This document shows positions 30,934-39,960 of a DNA stretch of 60,996 nt, piece by piece (positions within the stretch are counted from its first letter, which is position 1; each line of letters begins with the position of its first letter). The DNA is taken from IMG/VR virus record IMGVR_UViG_3300026512_000014, positions 1-60,996 of that record; one strand, 5' to 3'. Both the position numbers and the translations under genes were made by a program. The DNA is from a virus. The notes under the pieces are model-generated. The model was given only the letters and a program-made list of their open reading frames with translations. It searched no databases and had not been told where the DNA came from.

Positions 30934-33386
30934 GAACATTATATCCAAACCTCCCTGGCGTCTTTATTGAAGATGTCGACGGAAGACTTGTTATTACTCC
31001 TGAAGGTAAAAACCATGTTATAGGCGTTTTCGGTACTACCGAATCTGGACCTGCATATTTACCTTCTGTTGTAACTGACTTCCAGTCAACAACACAGTTG
31101 TTTGGCGCTTACGGAACTGCAATTCAAGGTATTTTTGAAGCAATGCAAGGAAACCCTGAAACAATATCTGTTACAAGAATTGGCGGAGTTCAAACTCAAC
31201 TTATTCTTGGTAATGGATTATTAAAAATGACATTAAGAGAACCCGGTCCTAATTTCGCAAAATATTATGGTATAGCAATTTTTGTTGACCATGATGGAGC
31301 CAATTATTTACCAGATTCTTCTGCAAACTATTACAGAGTATATGACCTTACAAAAACAGATGAAAACGGAAATTACATTTTAGTATATAGTTCAAAAATT
31401 GAAGAACAGGACCAGTTTATCGGAAAAACAGATGTTTTTGTTGAAGTAGATGACTGGGTAGCGTTTTTTACTGCTGCTGCTAACTCTGGCATACTTGATG
31501 CAACGACACATACATTCGGAACAGAATCTGCGCCTGTATCTATTAAAGAAATTTATGATACACATATGCATAATAATACATTCTTCTTTGTTGCTCTTGG
31601 CAAAAATGGCGCAACAGATATGAAATTAACAGCAATGAAACTTATGGAAAGTATGCTTAAAGGATTTAATGCCGCTATGTCTTCTAATATGGACCAAGTT
31701 TTTGTACCTGGTGCATATCTTGACAATCCAAACATTGCTGATGACGAAAGATTACATACTGTATATATCTATAATGATGGAACAGCCGTAACAGTTGAGG
31801 GTGGTGACACATTTAAGGTAGTTATTGATGCAGATAATCAGTGGGAAATAACAGTTACAACTGAAACAACTATTTCAGAAGTATATAATACAATGGCTCA
31901 ATTAATTGACGGGACCGCAATGTTTGAAGCAACAACAGGAACTGATACAATTGGTTCTTTTACTGGACCATATTTAAAAATTACAGCAGCATCAAAAGGT
32001 ATTGGGTTTAATACCCCTGTTGCTACTTATAATGATGTTAGCGCTCCTTCTACAACAACATTTACATCATATGTAGCAGAAAGTATTCTTGACAACCAAT
32101 ATGTTTCAAAAACAACTGCTGTGTCAACTCCTGTTATTGAAACTGTCCCTGGCAATGCTCCCACTTCAACTGTATGGTATATTAATGACCCATATTATAT
32201 ACCTGGTTCTGAAGTATTATATTGGACAAGTGCACCAAACGTAATAATCCCTGAAGATGATTATGAAGTGATTGTAAACGGTGATATTGTATACTTTATG
32301 TTAAAATCTTCTGTTGTATCTGCTGTTGCTGATGATACACTTGCAGTTGAATATGTAAGAACAGTAAAAGACGCATTACCATACTTCAATTGGAAAGAAG
32401 AAGAGGGTGATATTGTAGTTGAATGGAGTTATTCAAAAGGATTGTCTGGTGAATATCATGAAGCAAATTTTGCCTATGAAATAGCAAGATTCTGTCATGA
32501 AGCATCTGTGAATGACCACGAAGTACTTGGTGTAGTTGGCGTTATGCCTCCAAAATCAACATCTCCAAGAGATATCGCAAGATGGATTGGAATTGCACCA
32601 ACATATGACCAATATGGTAGGATGACTGCCAATGGAACAGGGTTGCTTGGTAACAAACATATGGTAGGAACAATTGAATATGCTCCTGGATTTTATTACA
32701 CACAATCAAGATATATGGATGGTATCCCTGTTAATGACATAGATGGTAATCCAATTGACCTTGGTAAATACATCTCTGTTGTTGTTGGTTGGGGGTTAAT
32801 GAAAAATAATTACAAAGGTAAAGTATATGGATACTTCTCTTCATGTGAAGGTGTATTCGCTGCTGTTGACGAAATGTTGCCGCCTAAAATATCTCCAACA
32901 AATAAAGTATTACCATTAGTTGTTATCCCATATGTTGTATCAAAAACATTTGCTGATAAACTTACAAAATATGGCTATACAGTAGTTGCTTATGATAGAA
33001 AAATTGATTCTGCTTACGTAATCGATGCACCAACCGCTTGCAATGTTAACTCTGACTATAAGAGAAGACAAACAATGAAAATTGTTAAATTTCTTAATAG
33101 TTCATTAAGAGAATTGCTTAAACCATTTATTGGCGGACCAATGAATACAGCAATATTTGAATCGGTTAAAGGTAATATAGAATCAATGTTTAAATCTGCC
33201 ATGGCAGATGGAATGATTAATTACTATAACTTCAACTTGAAAGCAACACCAAGAATGCAAATTCAAAATTACGCAGAAGTTCATTACACAATCGTACCTG
33301 CTTTTGAATTAAAACAGGTATATGCTTATGCTGCGCTTAAAATACCAACTCAAACTCTTGGTGGAACTGGAACTTCACAAGGTTAA
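30930..33386 (+). CDS. Contractile tail sheath protein
   Basis: 818 aa, with the sheath pattern: N-terminal PGVFIEDVDG and VIGVFGTTESGPA, a central region that includes variable beta domains, and a C-terminal domain from about 660 to 815 with the typical LNSSLRELLKPFIGGP, then GMINYYNFNL and a closing beta strand AEVHYTIVPAFELK. Sheath subunits stack around the tube and contract on infection, so the phage is a myovirus. Codon use is biased to GC-ending codons, consistent with high expression. It is longer than many sheaths because of inserted domains near residues 280-500. Confidence 0.9.
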   Translation: MRTLYPNLPGVFIEDVDGRLVITPEGKNHVIGVFGTTESGPAYLPSVVTDFQSTTQLFGAYGTAIQGIFEAMQGNPETISVTRIGGVQTQLILGNGLLKMTLREPGPNFAKYYGIAIFVDHDGANYLPDSSANYYRVYDLTKTDENGNYILVYSSKIEEQDQFIGKTDVFVEVDDWVAFFTAAANSGILDATTHTFGTESAPVSIKEIYDTHMHNNTFFFVALGKNGATDMKLTAMKLMESMLKGFNAAMSSNMDQVFVPGAYLDNPNIADDERLHTVYIYNDGTAVTVEGGDTFKVVIDADNQWEITVTTETTISEVYNTMAQLIDGTAMFEATTGTDTIGSFTGPYLKITAASKGIGFNTPVATYNDVSAPSTTTFTSYVAESILDNQYVSKTTAVSTPVIETVPGNAPTSTVWYINDPYYIPGSEVLYWTSAPNVIIPEDDYEVIVNGDIVYFMLKSSVVSAVADDTLAVEYVRTVKDALPYFNWKEEEGDIVVEWSYSKGLSGEYHEANFAYEIARFCHEASVNDHEVLGVVGVMPPKSTSPRDIARWIGIAPTYDQYGRMTANGTGLLGNKHMVGTIEYAPGFYYTQSRYMDGIPVNDIDGNPIDLGKYISVVVGWGLMKNNYKGKVYGYFSSCEGVFAAVDEMLPPKISPTNKVLPLVVIPYVVSKTFADKLTKYGYTVVAYDRKIDSAYVIDAPTACNVNSDYKRRQTMKIVKFLNSSLRELLKPFIGGPMNTAIFESVKGNIESMFKSAMADGMINYYNFNLKATPRMQIQNYAEVHYTIVPAFELKQVYAYAALKIPTQTLGGTGTSQG

Positions 33387-33408
33387 TAAAAATTAAAGGA
33401 GATATATA

Positions 33409-34128
33409 ATGGCATATAATGCAACAAATCTCAATCCCACTGCTACAAGTTATACTTTTAGCAGTGTATCTGGGGTTGATATTAAAATGGTATTCCACGG
33501 AAGAGTAATTGGTGAAGTCCAGTCTTTTTCTTACAGATTGCAGAGACAAATTGTACCGGTTTATACACTTGGAACACAATATGCAAGGTCTTTTGGCTAT
33601 GGTACAACTGCAATCGCTGGGCAAATGTCATTTATTTTGACAAACAGAAATGCTCTTCTTTATGGAATCAGAGAGATTATGGCCGCTGGCCACTCATTAG
33701 AAAAACCATGGCTTGACAGAGAAGATGCTAAGCCTGACATGTTTGGCCCGAATGATGTCGCTGCTCCAATTGTTAATGCTAATGATACTAATTTTACAAC
33801 AGTTGGTGTAAGAAGAAATGATAATATCGTGGCAAGTCCGGTAAGTGAAACTGACCCTTATGTATACGTTGGTGAAGATAATTTAAACACTTCTCTTATA
33901 GAAGACCAAATTCAAATGCTTCCCAACCACGTTGGTGAAATTCCTCCATTTACTGTAACAATAGTGTCATCAAATGAAATGGGTCAAAGTTCAGTTATGA
34001 AAGTTCATGGCGTTAAATTACTTGCAGAAAGTTATGCAATTTCAATTGACCACATTACATCAGACCTTGTATTTGATTTCATTGCATTGTCAATTGACCC
34101 ATGGACACCAATTAATAGACAACAATAA
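33409..34128 (+). CDS. Tail tube protein
   Basis: 239 aa directly after the sheath. Beta-rich, with FHGRVIGEVQSFSYRLQRQ and GTTAIAGQMSFILTN, the strand pattern of the tube fold, and ending in HGVKLLAESYAISIDHITS. A terminator follows. Related to the next gene product, which shares SYxI/L-R, VYTLGT/IYSLGN and IAGS/Q. A loop insertion of about 60 residues (DAKPDMFGPNDVAAPIV) is specific to this copy. Tubes form the inner channel for DNA. Confidence 0.82.
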   Translation: MAYNATNLNPTATSYTFSSVSGVDIKMVFHGRVIGEVQSFSYRLQRQIVPVYTLGTQYARSFGYGTTAIAGQMSFILTNRNALLYGIREIMAAGHSLEKPWLDREDAKPDMFGPNDVAAPIVNANDTNFTTVGVRRNDNIVASPVSETDPYVYVGEDNLNTSLIEDQIQMLPNHVGEIPPFTVTIVSSNEMGQSSVMKVHGVKLLAESYAISIDHITSDLVFDFIALSIDPWTPINRQQ

Positions 34129-34147
34129 TGAAAAGATATTAATCTTT

Positions 34148-34173
34148 TGCCCCTCTTTTGAGGGGCTTTTTTA
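34148..34173 (+). terminator. Rho-independent terminator after the tube gene
   Basis: GCCCCT, six bases, AGGGGC, followed by six T. It separates the highly expressed sheath-tube genes from the rest of the tail. Confidence 0.9.
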
Positions 34174-34222
34174 TTTTTGTATGTTAACATTTATGTTATA
34201 TAATATATAACAGGAGGATGTA

Positions 34223-34888
34223 ATGAGTATATTTGATACACCACAATTTGCACAAGATTATAAAGAATTTGAAAATGAACATAAGGCATTCCAAACATTT
34301 TCAGGTGCCGACATACATGCATATATTCCATATTATGATGGTAGCAATGTAAGAATTATTAAATTTTCAGAAATACAAACAATAACGTATTCAATACACA
34401 GAGCAACAAAAAATATTTATTCACTTGGCAATCCATTACCTGTTGGTGTTGTTCAAGGTAGCAGAACAATTGCAGGTTCTTTAATTATGTATAAATTTGA
34501 TATGGATGCAATGTCCGAAATATTTAAAATATCATCAAATAATGCTATTATGCTTGACCAGTTACCACCATTTAATATATTAATAGATGTAGCAAATGAA
34601 ATGGGAATAAGAAGATATGTAGGAATATATGGTGTTAAAATAATAACAGAAGGACTTGTTATGTCTATACTTGACTTGTCAACAGAAGTAACATGCCAAT
34701 ATACAGCAATGGATATTGAACCATTAAGAGAATATAAAGAATTTGAAGCAAGAATATTACAATCAAATTATCCTACAATGGCTATTGATTTTCAAGAAAT
34801 TATAGATAATGAAACAGGTAGAGCACAATTTAGAAATAATCCTGTAAAACAAAGTAACGATATCTTAAACGATATAACAAATAGATAA
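34223..34888 (+). CDS. Tail tube-like protein, second copy (221 aa)
   Basis: ATG at 34223 after AGGAGG. Aligns with the preceding tube protein over most of its length (DIHAYIPYYDGSNVRIIKFS; ITYSIHRATKNIYSLGN; SRTIAGSLIMYKFD; YGVKIITEG). It lacks the inserted loop and has an extra C-terminal tail. It probably caps the tube or initiates it at the baseplate. It lies after the terminator, so may be less expressed. Confidence 0.78.
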   Translation: MSIFDTPQFAQDYKEFENEHKAFQTFSGADIHAYIPYYDGSNVRIIKFSEIQTITYSIHRATKNIYSLGNPLPVGVVQGSRTIAGSLIMYKFDMDAMSEIFKISSNNAIMLDQLPPFNILIDVANEMGIRRYVGIYGVKIITEGLVMSILDLSTEVTCQYTAMDIEPLREYKEFEARILQSNYPTMAIDFQEIIDNETGRAQFRNNPVKQSNDILNDITNR

Positions 34889-34911
34889 TACTAAAATTAT
34901 TGGAGGTTTTT

Positions 34912-35478
34912 ATGGCTGTAAAAAAGATTAATAACAACATGGAAGAAAAACAAAAAGAGACAAAAACAAAAGAAAAAGAAGTTGAACTTAATATCCAAAA
35001 CCCAGAAGACGCATATAACCCAGAAGAATTTTGTCCTACATGTGGTGCACATGTTAGTGAAGGTTGTGTACATATGCAAAAAGCAGAAGAAGAAGTACAA
35101 GAAGCAGTAAACAAAGAAGTTGGAGAAGATGCAGACCCCGTACTCCAAGCATTTAAAAATATAAAGAACAAACCATCTGATGAACAAATAAATGAATTAA
35201 AAGAAAAATTTAACAAAATTTATGTAACCGTTCTTGATGATAACCAGGCTTATATTTATAGAGCATTAAAAAGAAGTGAATGGATTGCATTGCAAGCGCA
35301 AGATTTAAAACCACATATGCTTGATGAACAAATTTTTAGAAGATGTGTAATTTGGCCAAAAGACATGACATTAAATATATATGATGCAGGTGTTGTTCCA
35401 ACTGTTGTTGCAATGATTATGAGAGTGTCTAAATTTATTTCAGAAGAGGAAGCAGTATATTATACACGTGAACTTTAA
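34912..35478 (+). CDS. Tail assembly chaperone-like protein, copy 1 (188 aa)
   Basis: Start ATG at 34912 with GGAGG before it; an in-frame TTG at 34900 overlaps that site and is rejected. After a charged N terminus come CPTCGAHVSEGCVHM (possible zinc loop) and a domain YIYRALKRSEWIALQAQDL, then FRRCVIWPKDM and DAGVVPTVVAMIM. The next protein shows the same order (IIIFRRLTVSELEFV, NYIWDKIVLHY, DAGLPTTICNLAL), so the two are paralogues. Such pairs just before the tape measure are usually tail assembly chaperones. Confidence 0.7.
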   Translation: MAVKKINNNMEEKQKETKTKEKEVELNIQNPEDAYNPEEFCPTCGAHVSEGCVHMQKAEEEVQEAVNKEVGEDADPVLQAFKNIKNKPSDEQINELKEKFNKIYVTVLDDNQAYIYRALKRSEWIALQAQDLKPHMLDEQIFRRCVIWPKDMTLNIYDAGVVPTVVAMIMRVSKFISEEEAVYYTREL

Positions 35479-35480
35479 TC

Positions 35481-36074
35481 GTGGCTTATATAATAGATAA
35501 TATATTTAATTACAACCAAATATTTGATGCGCTCATAAAATATGGGCGCCTTTTTGTGTTTCTAAATGAAAAAGATAACGATATTATTATATTCAGACGC
35601 TTAACTGTATCTGAACTTGAATTTGTTATAGATAGAATTTTTAATGCTAACCAATTTCAAAAGATTATACTTGAAAATTATATATGGGATAAAATTGTAC
35701 TACATTATAATAAAAAACTTGATATAAATGAGATAGACGCAGGGCTACCAACAACAATATGCAATCTCGCATTAAGCAAAAGTGCAATATATGATATAGA
35801 TAAAGTTGTTGATGCAATTGAAGAAAAGAAAAAAGAACTTGGACATATTATCTCATTGCCAAAACTAATGGCATTAAAATTTAAACCAGATATTGATTTT
35901 GATAATATATCATATGAAGAGTTATTAACTTATGCTGCAATGTGGGATTCGCAGCAAGAATCATCATTAAAAGAAAGATATGAAGAAGCAAAACGTGAAG
36001 CAAAATTAAGAGAAGCAGAAGCAAAAAGCAAAGGCGCAATAGATGTTACCAAACAAAATATCCCAGGAATATAA
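35481..36074 (+). CDS. Tail assembly chaperone-like protein, copy 2 (197 aa)
   Basis: Starts at GTG 35481, two bases after the previous stop, with no strong ribosome site, suggesting translational coupling. The core domain matches copy 1. A charged helical tail (SSLKERYEEAKREAKLREAE) is added. In lambda-like phages the second chaperone form arises by frameshift; here the two are separate genes. It binds the tape measure in other systems; inference here. Confidence 0.65.
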   Translation: MAYIIDNIFNYNQIFDALIKYGRLFVFLNEKDNDIIIFRRLTVSELEFVIDRIFNANQFQKIILENYIWDKIVLHYNKKLDINEIDAGLPTTICNLALSKSAIYDIDKVVDAIEEKKKELGHIISLPKLMALKFKPDIDFDNISYEELLTYAAMWDSQQESSLKERYEEAKREAKLREAEAKSKGAIDVTKQNIPGI

Positions 36075-39000
36075 AGATAGACCACCAAAACAAGTTGGTC
36101 CGTTACATTATTTAAGAAGTAGAGTTAGAAATCCAAACAATATTCGTGTATCCCCTTCTGTTGCTGCTTATAAAAAAGCAAGAGATGATAACGAAAGATT
36201 ACTTAATTATGTGTCTCCATTAACAACCGCTGCATTAAAAACAACTGTTCCTTTATATTTTTTATCACAAATTAAAGACATAGATATAACTTCACAAACA
36301 ATAAGAAATTGGTATTTATCGCAGCCATTCAATAATATATACAAAAATTATCCATTTCCGACAGAAGCAGAAGCAAGAAATGCAACTATAAAAGTTGGTG
36401 ATGTAATACATCAATTATTTGTTAATCTCGAATCATTCGCATCACCAATATCTTGGCTTCAACCTTCTTCTTCGTTGTCACCATTTTTGATACCCACATC
36501 AAATAAATCACTTGTAATATCACCACAGCAAATTAAAAAAGACATAAAATATTGGAAAGAAGTAATTGATAAGGCAAATTATCCTGGGTTCTTTGATTCT
36601 ATTAAAACCGAGTTATTAGAAAGTGGTATTATAGTTGAAAATGGCGTACCAAAAATTAATAATGCATTAAGAACAGTCGTAGCCCCAAGAGCAAAATTTG
36701 TACAAAAAATATTAGAACTTAATACAAGAAGACAAGTTTCACAGACTTGGCTTGCTTATAGAGTTAAAAATAAAGCGGGCTATCATCCTGGGTCATATAG
36801 GGAATCATTTAATATATTGCTTGGTAAATCAACTGCTGATATATATTACAAATGGTTTAAAGCACAAGTTAGAGCATATTCATTAAGATATTTTAGATTA
36901 CTTGATGACCCTCTTGAATTCTTGTCATCATTTATCGGATTTGAAACAGGTGTAGAAAGAACTGCACTATATAAATCGTTTAAGAACAAATTTGGTGTTG
37001 GCGGTGCTAAATATTATGGTGAAAGTTTATATAAACTTTGGTTAAGACATATTGGGCTTGTTGGTAAAAATATTATTTTGCCATTAATAGCAGCAAAATA
37101 TACACATGAAAAATTAAAAGATATACATATAGAAAGCGGGATATTTACGCCAATAGCATATACTGGGGCAACATTAGATATTGGTAGAAGTATATATGGC
37201 AAACCATTTAAAGCAATAGCAGATGTTGGTGATAAATTTGTCCCAGGAATGTCAAGTCTTGGTGTTGCATTTGGCAATATAATGATGGCTGGTATTAATA
37301 CATATATTGGTGCCAGACTATTTCAATCTATAAGAACATCAGAAACATATGAAGCATTTTATAATATAGCAAACACATTTACTCCTTTAAATAAAAAAGG
37401 TCTTGAATGGTTAAGACCATTGTCAAAAATACAGCAAAAAGCATATTTAAGAGAAAAAGTTAAATATGAAATCCCAGAATTATTAAAAAAATTTATGCCA
37501 AGTAAACTTGGTGAATTTATAGAAAAAAGAATTGGTTCTGTTTCTCATATGGGCAAGGCTGCTCGTACTGCAATGATAATTGCTGGCATATTGTCAATTC
37601 CAAATGTAATATTTGGAACAGCAAGATTATTAGGTGGAGAGAAAGATACAAGCACTTTAATTCAAGAATATACAGGCCATAAAAATGTTCCTGTTTATCA
37701 ATCTCATGATTGGCTCTTTGGGCAACAGTACCGTGGTGGTGAATTTGCCGCATATATGGGACCAAATTGGTTTCAAAGAATGATACATGATTATAGAGGT
37801 AAAACATTATGGCGCAACAACGAAAGTGCAGAATTTAGAACATTAAAATCAATACCAATAATACAGGATATAATAAAACCATACTATCTTGAAGAAACAA
37901 ATTTTAAACATCAGCCATACCCAATTACAGGGCCTACGACATCTTTTCTTGGACCGATAGGTCCATTATATGGTGCAACACTTGGACAATTGTTTAAACC
38001 TACAAAATATATGTTTCCTGAACAATGGGCATTAACACAAAAAGATGCGCTTAAAAAATATGAACAAGAAAAAATTCCAACAGCAATATATCAACAAACA
38101 GTGGCACCAATACAACCCCACCAACAATCTGTAATGCAAGAAGTATATGGGACACCATTAAACGAACCTTTCATATTTGATGTTACAAAACCAGCAAGAG
38201 GGAAAGGGATAGAACCTTTAATAAGCCCATATTCTGCACCAATATTAACAGCACAAGCAATATCTGCATGGCAAGAAACAATAGGTCTTCCTGGTTATAT
38301 ATCAAGATTATTAGTAACAAATCCCGAAGAATGGTATTCGCAATATAATGTATTGCCATCTGCTTCTGAAATAAATTCATTATCAGAACAATATTATTAC
38401 ATGAATCTTGGTGACTATGGACAAACAGAAGCATGGAGACGTATAGTTATATTACAAAATGCAGCAAGAAAAGAATATAATATGATACAAAATGACCAAC
38501 CAGAGTGGATGCCAGACGAAGGTTTCTATATAAAATTTAGGCATGGAGACCCATACAGACAAATTTATAGAGGATATGAAAGAATACCAGGCCCTGGACT
38601 TACAGAAAGAAAAGAATTTGCTAATTTAAAAGGCGTTGAATATAAAAATTATCCATTATCAGCAAGACTATTAATTCTTGGCGACATAGCAATGACATCA
38701 GACCATTTTAAACAAACATATATGGTTGTTGATAAACTTGTAAAAGAAGGTAAAGCAACAAAAGATGAAGAGGCAGCACTAAAACGTGTAAGGTCTGAAT
38801 TTATACAAAAAATTTCATCAAGAAAATTTTTACCATATAGCAATAAAGAAGATTTATTACAGTGGTCATCATTAAATCCTATTAAAGGTGTGTTTAGATT
38901 AGCCCAAACATTAGAAGAATTAATTGTACATGCATCATCACCATTATCAGAATTATTGCCAGTTGCACCAAAAGAGAAATTCAGCATACATGAAACACCC

Positions 39001-39960
39001 ATTGAAGCATATAAACATAAAGTTATACAAGGTAATGAGTCTGCTATATGGGGACATCCTTGGCGTGATTTTATAAGGCCATTTGTGGGGAGAATAGCGG
39101 GCTTATTTACAGATAAAGTTATGCCATGGGTAAAAAAACATAGACGTAATGAAATGTATCTTGATTATCTTAAATATGTAAAATATAGTAAAGCAGCAGA
39201 AATGTCTATGTACAGTGGCGATATACAAAATGCTTATAAATTCAAACAAATAGCATCAACAACAGCGGTTGCGGTAAACCCATATAAATCATTAATGGAA
39301 GTTTATCCTACACTTCCAAAAGAAGAACGTCCATATTTTATACACTTTGCAAAAGAAACAGATAAAGAAAGACGTAAAAAAATATTAGAAATGACATCAC
39401 CAATAATGAAACGTATATATAAAGCAAGATGGGAGTTATTAGATTATGCAAAAGCAAAAGAGGAATATGAAAAAGGAAAACTATCAGAAGAAGAATTCAA
39501 AAAGTTTAAAGAAAAAGTAAAACAACATATTGCACATGCAGAAGAAAGAGAAGAAGAATTATTTAGCCCAGAAATATTAAGTGAAGTAAAACAACTCCCT
39601 GAAACATATGGCAATGAATATACTGTTCCATTAACACAATGGGAAGGATATAGTCCACGTGTATCAATGACAGAATTAAAAGTTGGATTTCTTGAGTCAA
39701 TTGGCGAAGACCCAATAGATTACCGTATTCCTAAAAAAGAAATATTAAGATTAAACCATAAAGAACCAGAAGAATATTTTAGCAATATATCAATGTTTGA
39801 TAAAATTGATATGGGAATATATAATATGGGATTCAGTAATTTAAAACATAGATTAAAAAATATAATATATAATCGCAATGGGAGTGATAATTTACAACAA
39901 CATGTTTATACAATCGAATATAGACCAAAAATTAAATACGCATTTGAGAGGCATAATTAA
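36043..39960 (+). CDS. Tape-measure or injected virion protein candidate (1305 aa)
   Basis: The frame opens at an ATG at 36043, 32 bases inside the previous gene, with a weak ribosome site. It lies where a tape measure is expected, directly after the chaperone pair. Two hydrophobic segments are visible near residues 400-430 (SLGVAFGNIMMAGINTYIG) and 505-530 (TAMIIAGILSIPNVIFG). The C-terminal third is charged and helical (EEYEKGKLSEEEFKKFKEK), and the middle is Pro- and Tyr-rich. No peptidase or lysozyme motif seen. Alternatively, it is a cargo protein that accompanies the polymerase encoded next. Confidence 0.6.
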   Translation: MLPNKISQEYKDRPPKQVGPLHYLRSRVRNPNNIRVSPSVAAYKKARDDNERLLNYVSPLTTAALKTTVPLYFLSQIKDIDITSQTIRNWYLSQPFNNIYKNYPFPTEAEARNATIKVGDVIHQLFVNLESFASPISWLQPSSSLSPFLIPTSNKSLVISPQQIKKDIKYWKEVIDKANYPGFFDSIKTELLESGIIVENGVPKINNALRTVVAPRAKFVQKILELNTRRQVSQTWLAYRVKNKAGYHPGSYRESFNILLGKSTADIYYKWFKAQVRAYSLRYFRLLDDPLEFLSSFIGFETGVERTALYKSFKNKFGVGGAKYYGESLYKLWLRHIGLVGKNIILPLIAAKYTHEKLKDIHIESGIFTPIAYTGATLDIGRSIYGKPFKAIADVGDKFVPGMSSLGVAFGNIMMAGINTYIGARLFQSIRTSETYEAFYNIANTFTPLNKKGLEWLRPLSKIQQKAYLREKVKYEIPELLKKFMPSKLGEFIEKRIGSVSHMGKAARTAMIIAGILSIPNVIFGTARLLGGEKDTSTLIQEYTGHKNVPVYQSHDWLFGQQYRGGEFAAYMGPNWFQRMIHDYRGKTLWRNNESAEFRTLKSIPIIQDIIKPYYLEETNFKHQPYPITGPTTSFLGPIGPLYGATLGQLFKPTKYMFPEQWALTQKDALKKYEQEKIPTAIYQQTVAPIQPHQQSVMQEVYGTPLNEPFIFDVTKPARGKGIEPLISPYSAPILTAQAISAWQETIGLPGYISRLLVTNPEEWYSQYNVLPSASEINSLSEQYYYMNLGDYGQTEAWRRIVILQNAARKEYNMIQNDQPEWMPDEGFYIKFRHGDPYRQIYRGYERIPGPGLTERKEFANLKGVEYKNYPLSARLLILGDIAMTSDHFKQTYMVVDKLVKEGKATKDEEAALKRVRSEFIQKISSRKFLPYSNKEDLLQWSSLNPIKGVFRLAQTLEELIVHASSPLSELLPVAPKEKFSIHETPIEAYKHKVIQGNESAIWGHPWRDFIRPFVGRIAGLFTDKVMPWVKKHRRNEMYLDYLKYVKYSKAAEMSMYSGDIQNAYKFKQIASTTAVAVNPYKSLMEVYPTLPKEERPYFIHFAKETDKERRKKILEMTSPIMKRIYKARWELLDYAKAKEEYEKGKLSEEEFKKFKEKVKQHIAHAEEREEELFSPEILSEVKQLPETYGNEYTVPLTQWEGYSPRVSMTELKVGFLESIGEDPIDYRIPKKEILRLNHKEPEEYFSNISMFDKIDMGIYNMGFSNLKHRLKNIIYNRNGSDNLQQHVYTIEYRPKIKYAFERHN

